From Longicatena sp. (GTDB taxonomy: Bacteria > Bacillota_I > Bacilli_A > Erysipelotrichales > Erysipelotrichaceae), in contig JAHHST010000037.1 in assembly GCA_020025055.1 (NCBI GenBank), positions 1 through 14,198 of the forward strand: 14,198 nt of DNA, in the 5' to 3' direction. Below, piece by piece: positions 6,765 through 14,198 of the stretch; positions within the stretch are counted from its first letter, which is position 1; the number at the start of each line of letters is the position of its first letter. Made by a program: the position numbers and the translations under genes. The notes below the pieces were generated by a model, which did not search any database, was not told the origin of the DNA, and was given only the letters and a program-made list of their open reading frames with translations.

Positions 6765-8927
6765 CTATAAATGTAAGACACGTTCTTTAATTTCTTGTGT
6801 TCTTCCTTGATTCCAGAATTGTGTTCCAATATATCCACAAGTTCTTCTTGCAACATTCATTTTATCTTGGTCACGATTATGACAATTTGGACATTCCCAA
6901 ACAAGCTTATTATGTTCATCTGTTACAATTTGAATTTCTCCTGTATATCCACATACTTGACAATAATCACTCTTTGTATTTAACTCTGCATACATAATAT
7001 GATTATAAATATGTTGCATAACAGCTAATACTGCTTCAATATTATCTTTCATATCAGGTACTTCTACATAACTGATTGCACCACCTGGTGAAAGTTTTTG
7101 GAACTGAGATTCAAATGTTAACTTATCAAATGCATTCATATTTTCTGTTACGTGTACATGATAACTATTTGTAATATAATTTTTATCTGTAACACCTTCA
7201 ATAACCCCAAAACGTTCTTGTAAACATTTAGAGAATTTATATGTTGTTGATTCTAATGGTGTTCCATATAATGAAAAATCAATATTTTCTTCTTGTTTCC
7301 ATTTTTCACATGCATCATTTAAATGTTGCATAACTTTTAATGCAAATGGAGTAGCTTCTGGATCTGTATGTGGTTTACCAGTCATATATCGAGTCATTTC
7401 ACATAACCCTGCATATCCTAATGAAATTGTTGAGTATCCACCATATAACAATTCATCAATGACTTCTCCTTTTTTCAATCGTGCTAATGCTCCATTTTGC
7501 CATAAAATTGGCGCAACATCACTTGGTGTTCCTTTTAAACGATTATGACGGCACATTAAAGCCTCTTTACATAATGCTAATCTTTCATCTAGAATTTTCC
7601 AGAACTCATCCATGTCCTTACCACTTGAACATGCAACATCAACTAAATTGATTGTAACAACACCTTGGTTAAATCTTCCATAGAATTTATATTTATCTTC
7701 TTTATCTTTATATACCGTTAAGAAAGAACGACATCCCATACATGTATAACAATTTCCTTCTTTTAATTCCTTCATAATCTTTTCAGAAATATAATCAGGA
7801 ACCATACGTTTTGCAGTACATTCGGCAGCAAGTTTTGTTAAATACCAATATGGAGTACCTTCATAAATATTATTTTCTTGTAATACATAAATTAATTTAG
7901 GGAATGCTGGTGTAATATAAATTCCCTTTTCATTTTTAACACCTTGAATACGTTGATTTAACATTTCTTCAATAATTAATGCTAAGTCATCTCGTAATCT
8001 TCCTTCAGGAACTTCATTTAAATACATAAACATTGTAATAAATGGAGCTTGACCATTGGTTGTCATCAATGTAATAACCTGATATTGAATTGTTTGTACC
8101 CCTTGTTTAATTTCACGTTTTACACGGATTTCTGCAATCTTATTAACCGTTTCCTCATCTGCTGGAAGTCCTGCTGATTCTAAATCATAACGAACTTCTT
8201 TACGGAATTTCTCACGGCTGATTTGCACGAATGGTGCTAAGTGAGATAATGTAATGCTTTGTCCCCCATATTGACATGATGCGATTTGTGCAATTGCTTG
8301 GGTAGCAATGTTACAAGCAGTTAAAAAACTATGTGGTTTTTCAATCATCGTTTCCCCAATAACAGTCCCATTTTGTAACATATCCTCTAAATTGACTAAA
8401 CAGCAATTGTGCATATGTTGTGCAAAATAATCTGCATCATGAAAATGAATAATTCCTTTTTCATGTGCTTCTACAATGCGTTGTGGTAATAAGAAACGTT
8501 TCGTAATATCTTTACTTACCTCCCCTGCCATATAATCTCTTTGCACACTTGAAATGGTTGGATTTTTATTTGAATTTTCTTGGGCTACATCTTCATTCTC
8601 AAATTCTAATAAACTTAAGATTTGTTTATCAGTTGAATTTGATTTACGAACCAATTCTCTTTTATAGCGGTAAGTAATATAATTATTCGCTACTTTATAA
8701 GCAGATTGTTTCATAATTTCTTCTTCAACTCTATCTTGAATTTCTTCTACAGTTGCACTACGATTTAGATTTTCGCAATATTCTGTTACGTTTTGTACAA
8801 CTTCAGAAATTTGATTATCATTCATTTGATAAATTAAAGTAACACTTTGATTTGCTCTACGAACTGCTTCCTCAATTTTACTAGCATCAAATGTAACTTC
8901 TTTTCCACTTCTTTTAATAATATTCAT
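6765..8927 (-). CDS. nrdD: Class III (anaerobic) ribonucleoside-triphosphate reductase
   Basis: A 720-residue glycyl-radical enzyme that reduces ribonucleoside triphosphates to deoxyribonucleotides without oxygen, in the cytoplasm. Residues about 1-95 form an ATP-cone allosteric domain (NIIKRSGKEVTFD to NNYITYRYKRE). The catalytic barrel follows with HMHNCCLVN (Cys175, Cys176) and MGCRSFL (Cys399). Near the C-terminus two CxxC pairs (656/659 and 679/682) form the zinc site. The glycyl-radical motif RRTCGYIG follows, with Gly698 as the expected radical site. All parts appear intact and full length. The start ATG has an AGGGTG site upstream. It is the first gene of the operon with nrdG. I find no convincing pair of NrdR boxes upstream. 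Confidence 0.97.
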   Translation of the reverse strand: MNIIKRSGKEVTFDASKIEEAVRRANQSVTLIYQMNDNQISEVVQNVTEYCENLNRSATVEEIQDRVEEEIMKQSAYKVANNYITYRYKRELVRKSNSTDKQILSLLEFENEDVAQENSNKNPTISSVQRDYMAGEVSKDITKRFLLPQRIVEAHEKGIIHFHDADYFAQHMHNCCLVNLEDMLQNGTVIGETMIEKPHSFLTACNIATQAIAQIASCQYGGQSITLSHLAPFVQISREKFRKEVRYDLESAGLPADEETVNKIAEIRVKREIKQGVQTIQYQVITLMTTNGQAPFITMFMYLNEVPEGRLRDDLALIIEEMLNQRIQGVKNEKGIYITPAFPKLIYVLQENNIYEGTPYWYLTKLAAECTAKRMVPDYISEKIMKELKEGNCYTCMGCRSFLTVYKDKEDKYKFYGRFNQGVVTINLVDVACSSGKDMDEFWKILDERLALCKEALMCRHNRLKGTPSDVAPILWQNGALARLKKGEVIDELLYGGYSTISLGYAGLCEMTRYMTGKPHTDPEATPFALKVMQHLNDACEKWKQEENIDFSLYGTPLESTTYKFSKCLQERFGVIEGVTDKNYITNSYHVHVTENMNAFDKLTFESQFQKLSPGGAISYVEVPDMKDNIEAVLAVMQHIYNHIMYAELNTKSDYCQVCGYTGEIQIVTDEHNKLVWECPNCHNRDQDKMNVARRTCGYIGTQFWNQGRTQEIKERVLHL

Positions 8928-8958
8928 ATAATCACCCTTCTTATTAATGCCTTTATGA

Positions 8959-8964
8959 ATTATA
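8959..8964 (-). promoter_or_regulatory. -10 element of the nrdDG operon
   Basis: A consensus TATAAT on the minus strand lies 31 bases before the nrdD ATG. The best -35 at 17 bases is a poor TTTATT. A weak -35 with a perfect -10 would fit a promoter helped by an activator, but none is identified. Confidence 0.5.
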
Positions 8965-9030
8965 ATCGAAAAGACTTAGAAAATAAAGGGTAATACACTA
9001 AACTTTTTTTTGACAATTTTATAATTCTCT

Positions 9031-9127
9031 ATTTTCATAAATTTTCATATAAAAATAAACGATATATATGCCTTTTCTACTTTTAGAATAGCATTTCTTA
9101 TGAAAATGATAATTTTTTTATTTTCAT
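9031..9127. repeat. Four copies of the octamer ATTTTCAT upstream of nrdD
   Basis: ATTTTCAT occurs at 9031-9038, 9041-9048 and 9120-9127, and as its reverse complement at 9100-9107. The first two extend to ATTTTCATA and are exactly ten bases apart. The last two form an 8-bp inverted repeat with a 12-base loop. The rest of this 216-base gap between the amylase and nrdD is AT-rich and holds no gene that I can see. Confidence 0.5.
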
Positions 9128-9143
9128 TCTGTTTTATACCTGT

Positions 9144-10577
9144 TTATTGTCTTTTTGTATATACTGAAATACTTCCATCCTCACATGTAAATACTCCATT
9201 TCCGTTTTCATCAATCACAACATCCTCACAATGATTTTGTAAAACATCCGTAAATGTTGCATTCGCATATTTCTTTCCTACATACATTTGTTTTGTACCT
9301 TTTGTTGAATCTGTAAAAATACATGCAAATCCATCATGAACATCGTCCCCCTCACGTGTCCATCCAACAATATTAAAATCATCGAAATAATCATGTTGTT
9401 CCCCATAATTATGCTGTTTTCTTATTGTTAACAATGTTTCTAAACAATGTACTGATCCAATACCATCATGTTCAATTCCATAATAATCCCCATAAAATAC
9501 ACAAGGATACCCATCTTTTCGTAATAAAATTACACTATATGCCTGTGGTTTAAACCAATCAAGCACCCATGAAGATAATGCTTGTGATGGTTGTGTATCA
9601 TGATTATCTACAAACGTTACTGCCTGCATAGGTCGTTGTTCAACGAGTGTTCCTTTCAATAAATTGCGTAAATCATAATTTCCATTAGAACAACTTGCAT
9701 CATGTAGATGTCCATGTAATACAACGTCAAATAGCGATAACTGATTTTCATTTACATCCAAATAATGCAATAATTCATCAATATTATATGACCAATATTC
9801 TCCAACCGCGAATAATTCCTTATTCGCTTTTCTTAACTCCTGAAGCCATTGCTTAAAAAATGTAAATTGGATATGTTTACACGCATCTAAACGAACTCCA
9901 TCCATATGTACAATACTTTGATACCATAATCCCCATGTCACCAATTCATTTCTTACCTCTTCATTTTCAAAATCAAGATCTGCTCCCATCAAATAATCAT
10001 AGTTTTCATTTTCATTAGATACCTGAGCATCCCAATTTTTTCCATATAATCGATAAATCGCTTTTTGCTGAGTTTTATTATCATAATCAATTCCATCAAA
10101 ATGATGCCAATTCCATACAAAAGAAGAATATTTTCCTTTTCTTCCTGGAAAAGTGAATTTGGTCCATGCATCTACAACTGTCTTTTCAATTTCTTCATTT
10201 CTTGCATTTCCTTTAACGACTGTTGCAGGAACTTGTTCTATTTCATCAGCTCCCATTTTATGATTCAATACAATATCTGTATAAATATCCATATTAGACT
10301 CATGACAAGCTTGAATTAAATCTAAATATTCTTGTTTTGTTCCATACTTTGTCCCTACACTACCCTTTTGATCAAATTCTCCTAAATCGTACAAATCATA
10401 AATTCCGTAACCCACATCATCATTTCCACTACTTCCTTTATAAGCAGGTGGTAACCATAAAGCAGAAATTCCATTCTTACTTAATTCTTCTAAATGGTTC
10501 GGTATTTGTTTCCATAAATGAGGTTCTTTTTTTAAATACCATTCAAAATACTGCATCATTACACCATTATTTTTCAT
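9144..10577 (-). CDS. Cytoplasmic alpha-amylase, GH13 family
   Basis: A 477-residue GH13 enzyme that cleaves alpha-1,4 bonds in glycogen, starch fragments or maltodextrins. The conserved regions occur in order: DIVLNHK (Asn105, His106), GVRLDACKHI (nucleophile Asp231), FAVGEYW (acid/base Glu260) and FVDNHDTQ (stabiliser Asp327). Length and motif spacing are close to the mature Bacillus licheniformis type (GH13_5). The N-terminus, MKNNGVMMQYFEWYL, enters the barrel directly with no signal peptide, so it probably acts inside the cell on imported oligosaccharides or stored glycogen. An AGGAGG site lies seven bases before the ATG. It appears monocistronic. No good terminator follows. A cre-like site overlaps its promoter region. 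Confidence 0.94.
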   Translation of the reverse strand: MKNNGVMMQYFEWYLKKEPHLWKQIPNHLEELSKNGISALWLPPAYKGSSGNDDVGYGIYDLYDLGEFDQKGSVGTKYGTKQEYLDLIQACHESNMDIYTDIVLNHKMGADEIEQVPATVVKGNARNEEIEKTVVDAWTKFTFPGRKGKYSSFVWNWHHFDGIDYDNKTQQKAIYRLYGKNWDAQVSNENENYDYLMGADLDFENEEVRNELVTWGLWYQSIVHMDGVRLDACKHIQFTFFKQWLQELRKANKELFAVGEYWSYNIDELLHYLDVNENQLSLFDVVLHGHLHDASCSNGNYDLRNLLKGTLVEQRPMQAVTFVDNHDTQPSQALSSWVLDWFKPQAYSVILLRKDGYPCVFYGDYYGIEHDGIGSVHCLETLLTIRKQHNYGEQHDYFDDFNIVGWTREGDDVHDGFACIFTDSTKGTKQMYVGKKYANATFTDVLQNHCEDVVIDENGNGVFTCEDGSISVYTKRQ

Positions 10578-10610
10578 ACAATACCTCCTAATATAATCCC
10601 ATATATGCTC

Positions 10611-10619
10611 ATTTTATCA
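10611..10619 (-). promoter_or_regulatory. Extended -10 of the amylase gene
   Basis: TGATAAAAT on the minus strand, an extended -10, lies about 34 bases before the start codon. The -35 position (GAAGTA) is poor. Confidence 0.4.
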
Positions 10620-10633
10620 TGCAAACAATCTCT
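10619..10633. promoter_or_regulatory. Possible catabolite-responsive element (CcpA site)
   Basis: ATGCAAACAATCTCT fits the cre consensus WTGNAANCGNWNNCW at every fixed position except the central G, which is A. It lies in the spacer just upstream of the amylase -10, where bound CcpA would block transcription. This is plausible for a starch-use gene, but the consensus is loose in AT-rich DNA. Confidence 0.35.
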
Positions 10634-10697
10634 TACTTCTTAGTAAAATGATTTATACTTTTTTATTCCTATAATCATTTTTATAAAATACATGAAT

Positions 10698-10727
10698 AAA
10701 AAAAGATATTCTTTCACGAATATCTTT
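10698..10727 (-). terminator. Terminator of the M50 peptidase gene
   Basis: A ten-bp stem, AAAGATATTC with GAATATCTTT, has a six-base loop and a following seven-U tract. The stem begins within the stop codon itself. Confidence 0.9.
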
Positions 10728-11376
10728 ACATTCCTAACAATATATGACTTAATGTTGTAAAGAAATTTATAAATGCATCTTGTACATATGCTAATGGGGC
10801 ATCTAATACTCCCATAAATAACAACATTACTAAAATAAGCGATAAAGGTTGTTCATATCTCATAAATTTAAAATATGTTTCTTCATTTAAAATTCCTAAC
10901 AATAACTTAGAACCATCTAATGGTGGTACTGGAATTAAGTTAAATACCCCTAAACCAATATTCATAACTGCACTCATCGTAAGTACATAAAATATATACA
11001 TTGTAAAAGAACCTTGAATCAAGTCAAAACGCGCCATTGCAGCTCTTGCGAAAATACATAAAAATCCAACCAATAAATTCATAAGTGGACCAGCTAATGC
11101 AACAAGCATCATTCCTTCTTTTTTATCACGATAATTATATGGATCTACTTCTACAGGTTTTGCCCATCCAAAATGGAAGAAAATTAAACATAAAGTACCT
11201 AATGGATCTAAATGCTTTAACGGATTTAATGTTAATCGTCCATTCACTTTCTGTGTCATATCCCCTAATTTATAAGATGTATAGGCATGTGCAAATTCAT
11301 GAACACTTAACGCAATCAATACTGCTGGAACTACATAAATTAAGTTATTTAATAAATATTGTATATTTCTAAACAT
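10726..11376 (-). CDS. M50 family (site-2 protease type) membrane metallopeptidase, YwhC-like
   Basis: A 216-residue polytopic intramembrane zinc protease. The metal motif HEFAH (His26, Glu27, His30) lies in the first membrane helix. The third ligand is Asp154 in FNLIPVPPLDGSK. Other hydrophobic helices lie near 58-72, 90-110, 123-150 and 178-198. There is no PDZ domain, which fits the short S2P group that includes Bacillus YwhC rather than RseP or SpoIVFB. The substrate is unknown; relatives cut membrane-bound regulators or leftover signal peptides. The start is ATG 11376. A TTG six codons upstream is in frame, but the strong AAGGAGGA site lies between them. The gene has its own promoter and terminator. 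Confidence 0.9.
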   Translation of the reverse strand: MFRNIQYLLNNLIYVVPAVLIALSVHEFAHAYTSYKLGDMTQKVNGRLTLNPLKHLDPLGTLCLIFFHFGWAKPVEVDPYNYRDKKEGMMLVALAGPLMNLLVGFLCIFARAAMARFDLIQGSFTMYIFYVLTMSAVMNIGLGVFNLIPVPPLDGSKLLLGILNEETYFKFMRYEQPLSLILVMLLFMGVLDAPLAYVQDAFINFFTTLSHILLGM

Positions 11377-11382
11377 GCAAAT

Positions 11383-11390
11383 TCCTCCTT
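11383..11390 (-). promoter_or_regulatory. Ribosome binding site that sets the M50 peptidase start
   Basis: AAGGAGGA lies six bases before ATG 11376-11374. The longer frame opening at TTG 11394 would translate through this site, so it is rejected. Confidence 0.85.
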
Positions 11391-11402
11391 GCAATATATC
11401 AT

Positions 11403-11408
11403 AGTATA
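11403..11408 (-). promoter_or_regulatory. Extended -10 of the M50 peptidase gene
   Basis: TGCTATACT on the minus strand (-10 TATACT at 11403-11408 with TG one base before it). No good -35 lies at 17 bases. The leader would be about 20 bases. Confidence 0.5.
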
Positions 11409-11480
11409 GCAGAAGGACCTATAAAAATAAAGAACTCTACTCAAATCACAAGCTTAAAATATAATCTATGACCCAAATTT

Positions 11481-12035
11481 TTAGTCATAATATACATTTA
11501 TTTTCCGTACAACGAAGCTAATACAACTTCCCATACATGAAATCACTGTCCATATACAAGTCGCTACCAAGGCACCAAATGTATCCAAATAGACATCACT
11601 CATACTTGATGTACGACCTGTAAATTGTTGATGATACTCATCTGCGAAAGCAAAACAAAAACAAACTCCCACAGTAAGTATAAAACGCATAGTCTTATGA
11701 ACTCCTAAAATCATAAGCGTAATATATACACCACAGGCTAAAATAAAATATAATGAAAAATGTGTGATTTTTCTTATAATTGAATTCCAATCACTCCCAT
11801 AAGGAAAATGTAAGATAATCTGATATTTTTTTCTTTCAGACAACACCATTCTTTCATTGGTAGATTCTAATTTTTCATTCACAAGTTCTTTTACTTTTTC
11901 AGTAACAATTTCACTTCTTATATTAGAATGTATGCCATCTTCTTCAGATAAAGTATAAACACCATACAAAAGAATTCCACATAACCCTACAAATAAAATT
12001 GCGAAAAAAACTCGCATTTCCATATGTTTTTTCAT
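11481..12035 (-). CDS. VanZ-like family membrane protein
   Basis: A 184-residue membrane protein with about four spans (about 9-28, 92-111, 115-131 and 149-170). The VanZ-like signature is clear: RKITHFSLYFILACG, then FAFADEYHQQFTGRTSSMSDVYLDTFGA (about 128-155). An extracytoplasmic loop of about 60 charged residues separates the first two spans. VanZ is named for slight teicoplanin resistance, but most homologues like this have no known role, and no vancomycin cluster is nearby. The ribosome site AAGGTG lies eight bases before the ATG. A weak TATAAA -10 lies near the pgk-tpi terminator. A 6-bp hairpin (TATGAC with GTCATA) spans its stop codon but lacks a good U tract. Confidence 0.85.
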   Translation of the reverse strand: MKKHMEMRVFFAILFVGLCGILLYGVYTLSEEDGIHSNIRSEIVTEKVKELVNEKLESTNERMVLSERKKYQIILHFPYGSDWNSIIRKITHFSLYFILACGVYITLMILGVHKTMRFILTVGVCFCFAFADEYHQQFTGRTSSMSDVYLDTFGALVATCIWTVISCMGSCISFVVRKINVYYD

Positions 12036-12116
12036 ATTATCAACACCTTTTTCATATTTTATATCGAGTTTGTAAATTAATAAACATTAAAAACTAAAAC
12101 TTTATAAATTTGTAAG

Positions 12117-12142
12117 AAAAAAGAAGTGGATTTCTCCACTTC
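12117..12142 (-). terminator. Terminator of the pgk-tpi operon
   Basis: A perfect 8-bp stem, GAAGTGGA with TCCACTTC, closes a GAAA tetraloop and is followed by six U's. It lies 24 bases past the tpi stop codon. Confidence 0.95.
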
Positions 12143-12166
12143 AATTATCAACATAATAATTTATAA

Positions 12167-12913
12167 TTATTTAGTTTTTTCGATGATTTCAATAAAGCTA
12201 TCTTCTTTTAAGCTAGCTCCACCAATTAAAGCACCATCGATATCTGGGCATGCCATATATTCAACGATATTATTTGGTTTAACTGATCCACCATATTGTA
12301 CACGAACGCTGTCAGCAGCTTCATCTCCATACATAACACGAACTTGGTCACGTACGATTGCACAGCAGTTTTGAGCATCTTCTTTAGTAGCTGATTTTCC
12401 AGTACCGATAGCCCAGATTGGTTCATAAGCAATAACGATGTTAGCTACACATTTTGGACATAAATTAGCTAATGATCCTGTTAATTGTTCACGGATAACT
12501 TTTTCAGTTTCTCCAGCATCGTATTGAGCTTCTGTTTCACCAATACATAAGATTGGAGTGATGTCAGCATCAATTAAACGTTTTGCTTTTTTGTTAACTG
12601 TTTCGTCAGTATCTCCGAACATAGCACGACGTTCTGAGTGACCGATGATGCAGTATTTAACTCCCATTTCTTGTAACATAGGAACAGATACTTCACCAGT
12701 GAAAGCTCCAGCATCTTCGAAGTGGCAGTTTTCAGCAGCAACGATTAAGTTTTTAGCTCCGTCTAAAGCAGTTCTTAAATCAGTGAATGGACATCCAATT
12801 CCATAAGTAGCATTTTCGCTAGCAGCAACACCATCAACAGCTTCGAAGAAAGCTTTTGTTTCAGCGTTGTTTTTATTCATTTTCCAGTTTCCAACAATAA
12901 TAGGTTTTCTCAT
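12167..12913 (-). CDS. tpiA: Triosephosphate isomerase
   Basis: A complete 248-residue TIM-barrel enzyme that interconverts dihydroxyacetone phosphate and glyceraldehyde 3-phosphate in glycolysis. The active-site residues are in place: Asn9 and Lys11 in GNWKMNK, His92 in IIGHSERR, and Glu164 in AYEPIWAIGTG. The phosphate-binding YGGSVKP and ALIGGASL motifs follow. The ATG has AAGGAG upstream, which overlaps the pgk TAA stop (11 bases apart), so the genes are cotranscribed. Its base composition is less AT-biased than the genes to the left, as expected for a highly expressed gene. gpmI and eno, often next in Firmicute glycolytic operons, do not follow here. Confidence 0.98.
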   Translation of the reverse strand: MRKPIIVGNWKMNKNNAETKAFFEAVDGVAASENATYGIGCPFTDLRTALDGAKNLIVAAENCHFEDAGAFTGEVSVPMLQEMGVKYCIIGHSERRAMFGDTDETVNKKAKRLIDADITPILCIGETEAQYDAGETEKVIREQLTGSLANLCPKCVANIVIAYEPIWAIGTGKSATKEDAQNCCAIVRDQVRVMYGDEAADSVRVQYGGSVKPNNIVEYMACPDIDGALIGGASLKEDSFIEIIEKTK

Positions 12914-12924
12914 TTTAATTCTCC

Positions 12925-14109
12925 TTATTTTTCACTAATGATTGCGATTCCAGGTAATGTTTTACCTTCCATATATTCAAGTGAAGCTCCTCCACCTGTA
13001 GATACGTGTGAGAATTTGTCAGCGTATCCTAATTGTTTAGCAGCAGCAGCTGAGTCACCACCACCGATTACTGTAATAGCTCCGTCTAATTCAGAGATAG
13101 CTTTACATACTTCTTCTGTACCTTTCGCAAATTTTGCCATTTCGAATACACCCATAGGTCCATTCCATACTACAGTTTTAGCACCTTTTAAAGTTTCTTT
13201 GAATAATTCAACAGATTTAGGACCGATATCTAATCCCATCCATCCTTCAGGAATTTCACCTGCATTAGCTACATCAGTATTAGCATCTTCGCTAAATGCA
13301 TCAGCAATTACGTTATCGATAGGTAATACTAATTTATCTCCTGCTTTTTCTAAATATTCTTTAGCTAAATCTAATTTGTCATCTTCAACTAATGAAGTAC
13401 CGATGTTTCCACCTTGTGATTTAGAGAATGTATAAGCCATTCCACCACCAATGATAACTTTATCAGCTTTTTTCAATAAGTTGTCAACAACATCGATTTT
13501 ACTAGATACTTTTGATCCACCGATGATTGCTACAAATGGGTGAGCTGGTTCATCAACAGCTTTTCCTAACATTGTAACTTCTTTTTCTACTAAGAATCCA
13601 ACAGCGTTTTCTTTAATATTTGAAGGGATTCCTACTGTAGAAGCATGTGCACGGTGAACAGAACCAAATGCATCTTCAACAAAGATATCACCTAAACTAG
13701 CCCAATAAGCACCTAATTCAGGATCATTTTTGCTTTCACCTTTTTCATAACGAGTATTTTGCATTAATACGATTTCTCCATCATTTAATGCATTAACAGC
13801 GTTTTCTAATTCTTCTCCACGAGTAACTGGGCAGAATGTAACTTTTGTATCAGGTAATAATTCCTGTAAACGTACAGCTACACATTCCAAGTTATTTTTT
13901 GCTTTATCTTCTTCAGTTTTTACTTTTCCTAAGTGAGACATTAAAATAACTTTTGCGTTATTTTCGATTAAATATTTAATTGTAGGTAATGCCATTACAA
14001 CACGATTGTCGTCAGTAATTACACCGTCTTTACGTGGTACGTTAAAATCGCAACGTACAATGACTTTTTTTCCAGCAACATCTAAGTCTTTTACAGTTCT
14101 TTTTGCCAT
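12925..14109 (-). CDS. pgk: Phosphoglycerate kinase
   Basis: A complete 394-residue kinase that transfers phosphate from 1,3-bisphosphoglycerate to ADP. N-domain substrate residues are seen in RCDFNVP (Asp21, Asn23), Arg36 and SHLGK (His59; Lys where many homologues have Arg). C-domain nucleotide-binding motifs include IIGGSKVSSKI, VWNGPMGVFE and GGGDSAAAA, and the end is FSHVSTGGGASLEYMEGKTLPG. The start is ATG 14109, with AAGGAGGA six bases upstream. A TTG eight codons earlier lies upstream of that site and is rejected. It is first in the operon with tpi and is driven by a good promoter. A Rex-like operator lies further upstream at the window edge. Confidence 0.98.
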   Translation of the reverse strand: MAKRTVKDLDVAGKKVIVRCDFNVPRKDGVITDDNRVVMALPTIKYLIENNAKVILMSHLGKVKTEEDKAKNNLECVAVRLQELLPDTKVTFCPVTRGEELENAVNALNDGEIVLMQNTRYEKGESKNDPELGAYWASLGDIFVEDAFGSVHRAHASTVGIPSNIKENAVGFLVEKEVTMLGKAVDEPAHPFVAIIGGSKVSSKIDVVDNLLKKADKVIIGGGMAYTFSKSQGGNIGTSLVEDDKLDLAKEYLEKAGDKLVLPIDNVIADAFSEDANTDVANAGEIPEGWMGLDIGPKSVELFKETLKGAKTVVWNGPMGVFEMAKFAKGTEEVCKAISELDGAITVIGGGDSAAAAKQLGYADKFSHVSTGGGASLEYMEGKTLPGIAIISEK

Positions 14110-14115
14110 AATAAA

Positions 14116-14123
14116 TCCTCCTT
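14116..14123 (-). promoter_or_regulatory. Ribosome binding site that sets the pgk start
   Basis: AAGGAGGA lies six bases before ATG 14109-14107 and excludes the longer frame that opens at TTG 14133. Confidence 0.9.
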
Positions 14124-14137
14124 GATATACCAAATTA

Positions 14138-14166
14138 ATTATAACACCTTGAATTCCATTCGTAAA
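14138..14166 (-). promoter_or_regulatory. Promoter of the pgk-tpi operon
   Basis: TTTACG (14161-14166), a 17-base spacer, and consensus TATAAT (14138-14143) preceded by TGT, an extended -10. The leader would be about 20 bases. Confidence 0.75.
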
Positions 14167-14180
14167 TGTATTTTATAAAT

Positions 14181-14198
14181 TTGTTAAATTTATCACAA
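14181..14198. promoter_or_regulatory. Rex-like redox operator upstream of pgk
   Basis: TTGTGATAAATTTAACAA on the minus strand resembles the Rex operator. One half is TTGTGA and the other TTAACAA, the two half-site forms known from Firmicutes (TTGTGAA and TTGTTAA types), with a four-base AT spacer. It lies about 15 bases upstream of the -35 and touches the window edge, so it could also serve a gene outside. It overlaps a second AT-only palindrome (14175-14193). Confidence 0.4.

Noticed and set aside
8965..9020. NrdR box before nrdD
   Set aside because: TTAGTGTATTA looks a little like half of an NrdR site, but it is not palindromic and no second box lies at the expected spacing.
9100..9127. 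Hairpin as the amylase terminator
   Set aside because: The 8-bp stem is all A-T apart from one pair, and on the minus strand it is followed by AAGAAATG rather than a U tract.
11468..11492. Terminator of the VanZ-like gene
   Set aside because: TATGAC and GTCATA can pair across the stop codon, but the stem is short and only a mixed AT run follows.
968..12035. A proteolytic signalling cascade formed by the S41 protease and the M50 peptidase
   Set aside because: They are over 8 kb apart, in separate units with different promoters. The M50 protein lacks the PDZ domain of RseP, and no anti-sigma factor is visible.
11481..12035. Glycopeptide resistance locus
   Set aside because: Only a VanZ-like protein is present, with no vanHAX, vanRS or similar genes. 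Such homologues are common in Firmicutes.
12938..13435. Plus-strand open frame of 165 codons opposite pgk
   Set aside because: It is an antisense shadow of a highly conserved gene with biased codons, and it has no ribosome site or recognisable domain.

Overview
The window reads as a chromosomal segment of an AT-rich, anaerobic, low-GC Gram-positive bacterium. A gut Erysipelotrichia/Coprobacillaceae-type Firmicute is my best guess, from protein flavour and gene content rather than any marker gene. Support comes from strong AGGAGG-type ribosome sites, an oxygen-sensitive class III ribonucleotide reductase, a cytoplasmic GH13 amylase, VanZ- and M50-type membrane proteins, and glycolytic pgk-tpi. 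All twelve genes lie on the minus strand, so transcription runs from high to low coordinates. Coding density is high and no gap exceeds about 220 bases. I see no tRNA, rRNA, CRISPR array, transposase or attachment site.

From right to left: pgk-tpi is a glycolytic pair with its own promoter, a Rex-like operator at the window edge and a strong terminator. Next come a VanZ-like membrane protein, a site-2-protease-type M50 membrane peptidase, and a cytoplasmic alpha-amylase with a possible CcpA (cre) site over its promoter. Then nrdD-nrdG, anaerobic deoxyribonucleotide synthesis, is followed by a terminator. After it lie an uncharacterised three-span membrane protein with a large extracytoplasmic part, and a two-gene unit of a SUFU-like protein and a PPP-type metallophosphoesterase. 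A membrane-anchored S41 carboxyl-terminal protease with a peptidoglycan-binding-like tail comes next.

The left edge is the most interesting part. A gene open to the window boundary (874 down to 1) encodes 291 residues resembling the N-terminal part of JetA (DUF5716 type), the kleisin-like subunit of the Wadjet SMC-type anti-plasmid defence system. It reads outward, so jetB, jetC and jetD should lie just beyond the left edge. A strong terminator separates it from the protease gene, so the window probably ends at a housekeeping/defence-island boundary.

Four genes have longer open frames whose extra 5' codons contain the Shine-Dalgarno sequence. I moved those starts downstream (protease, three-span membrane protein, M50 peptidase, pgk). 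Most transcription units have an extended -10 promoter (TGn before the -10), and several end in clear hairpin-plus-U-tract terminators.
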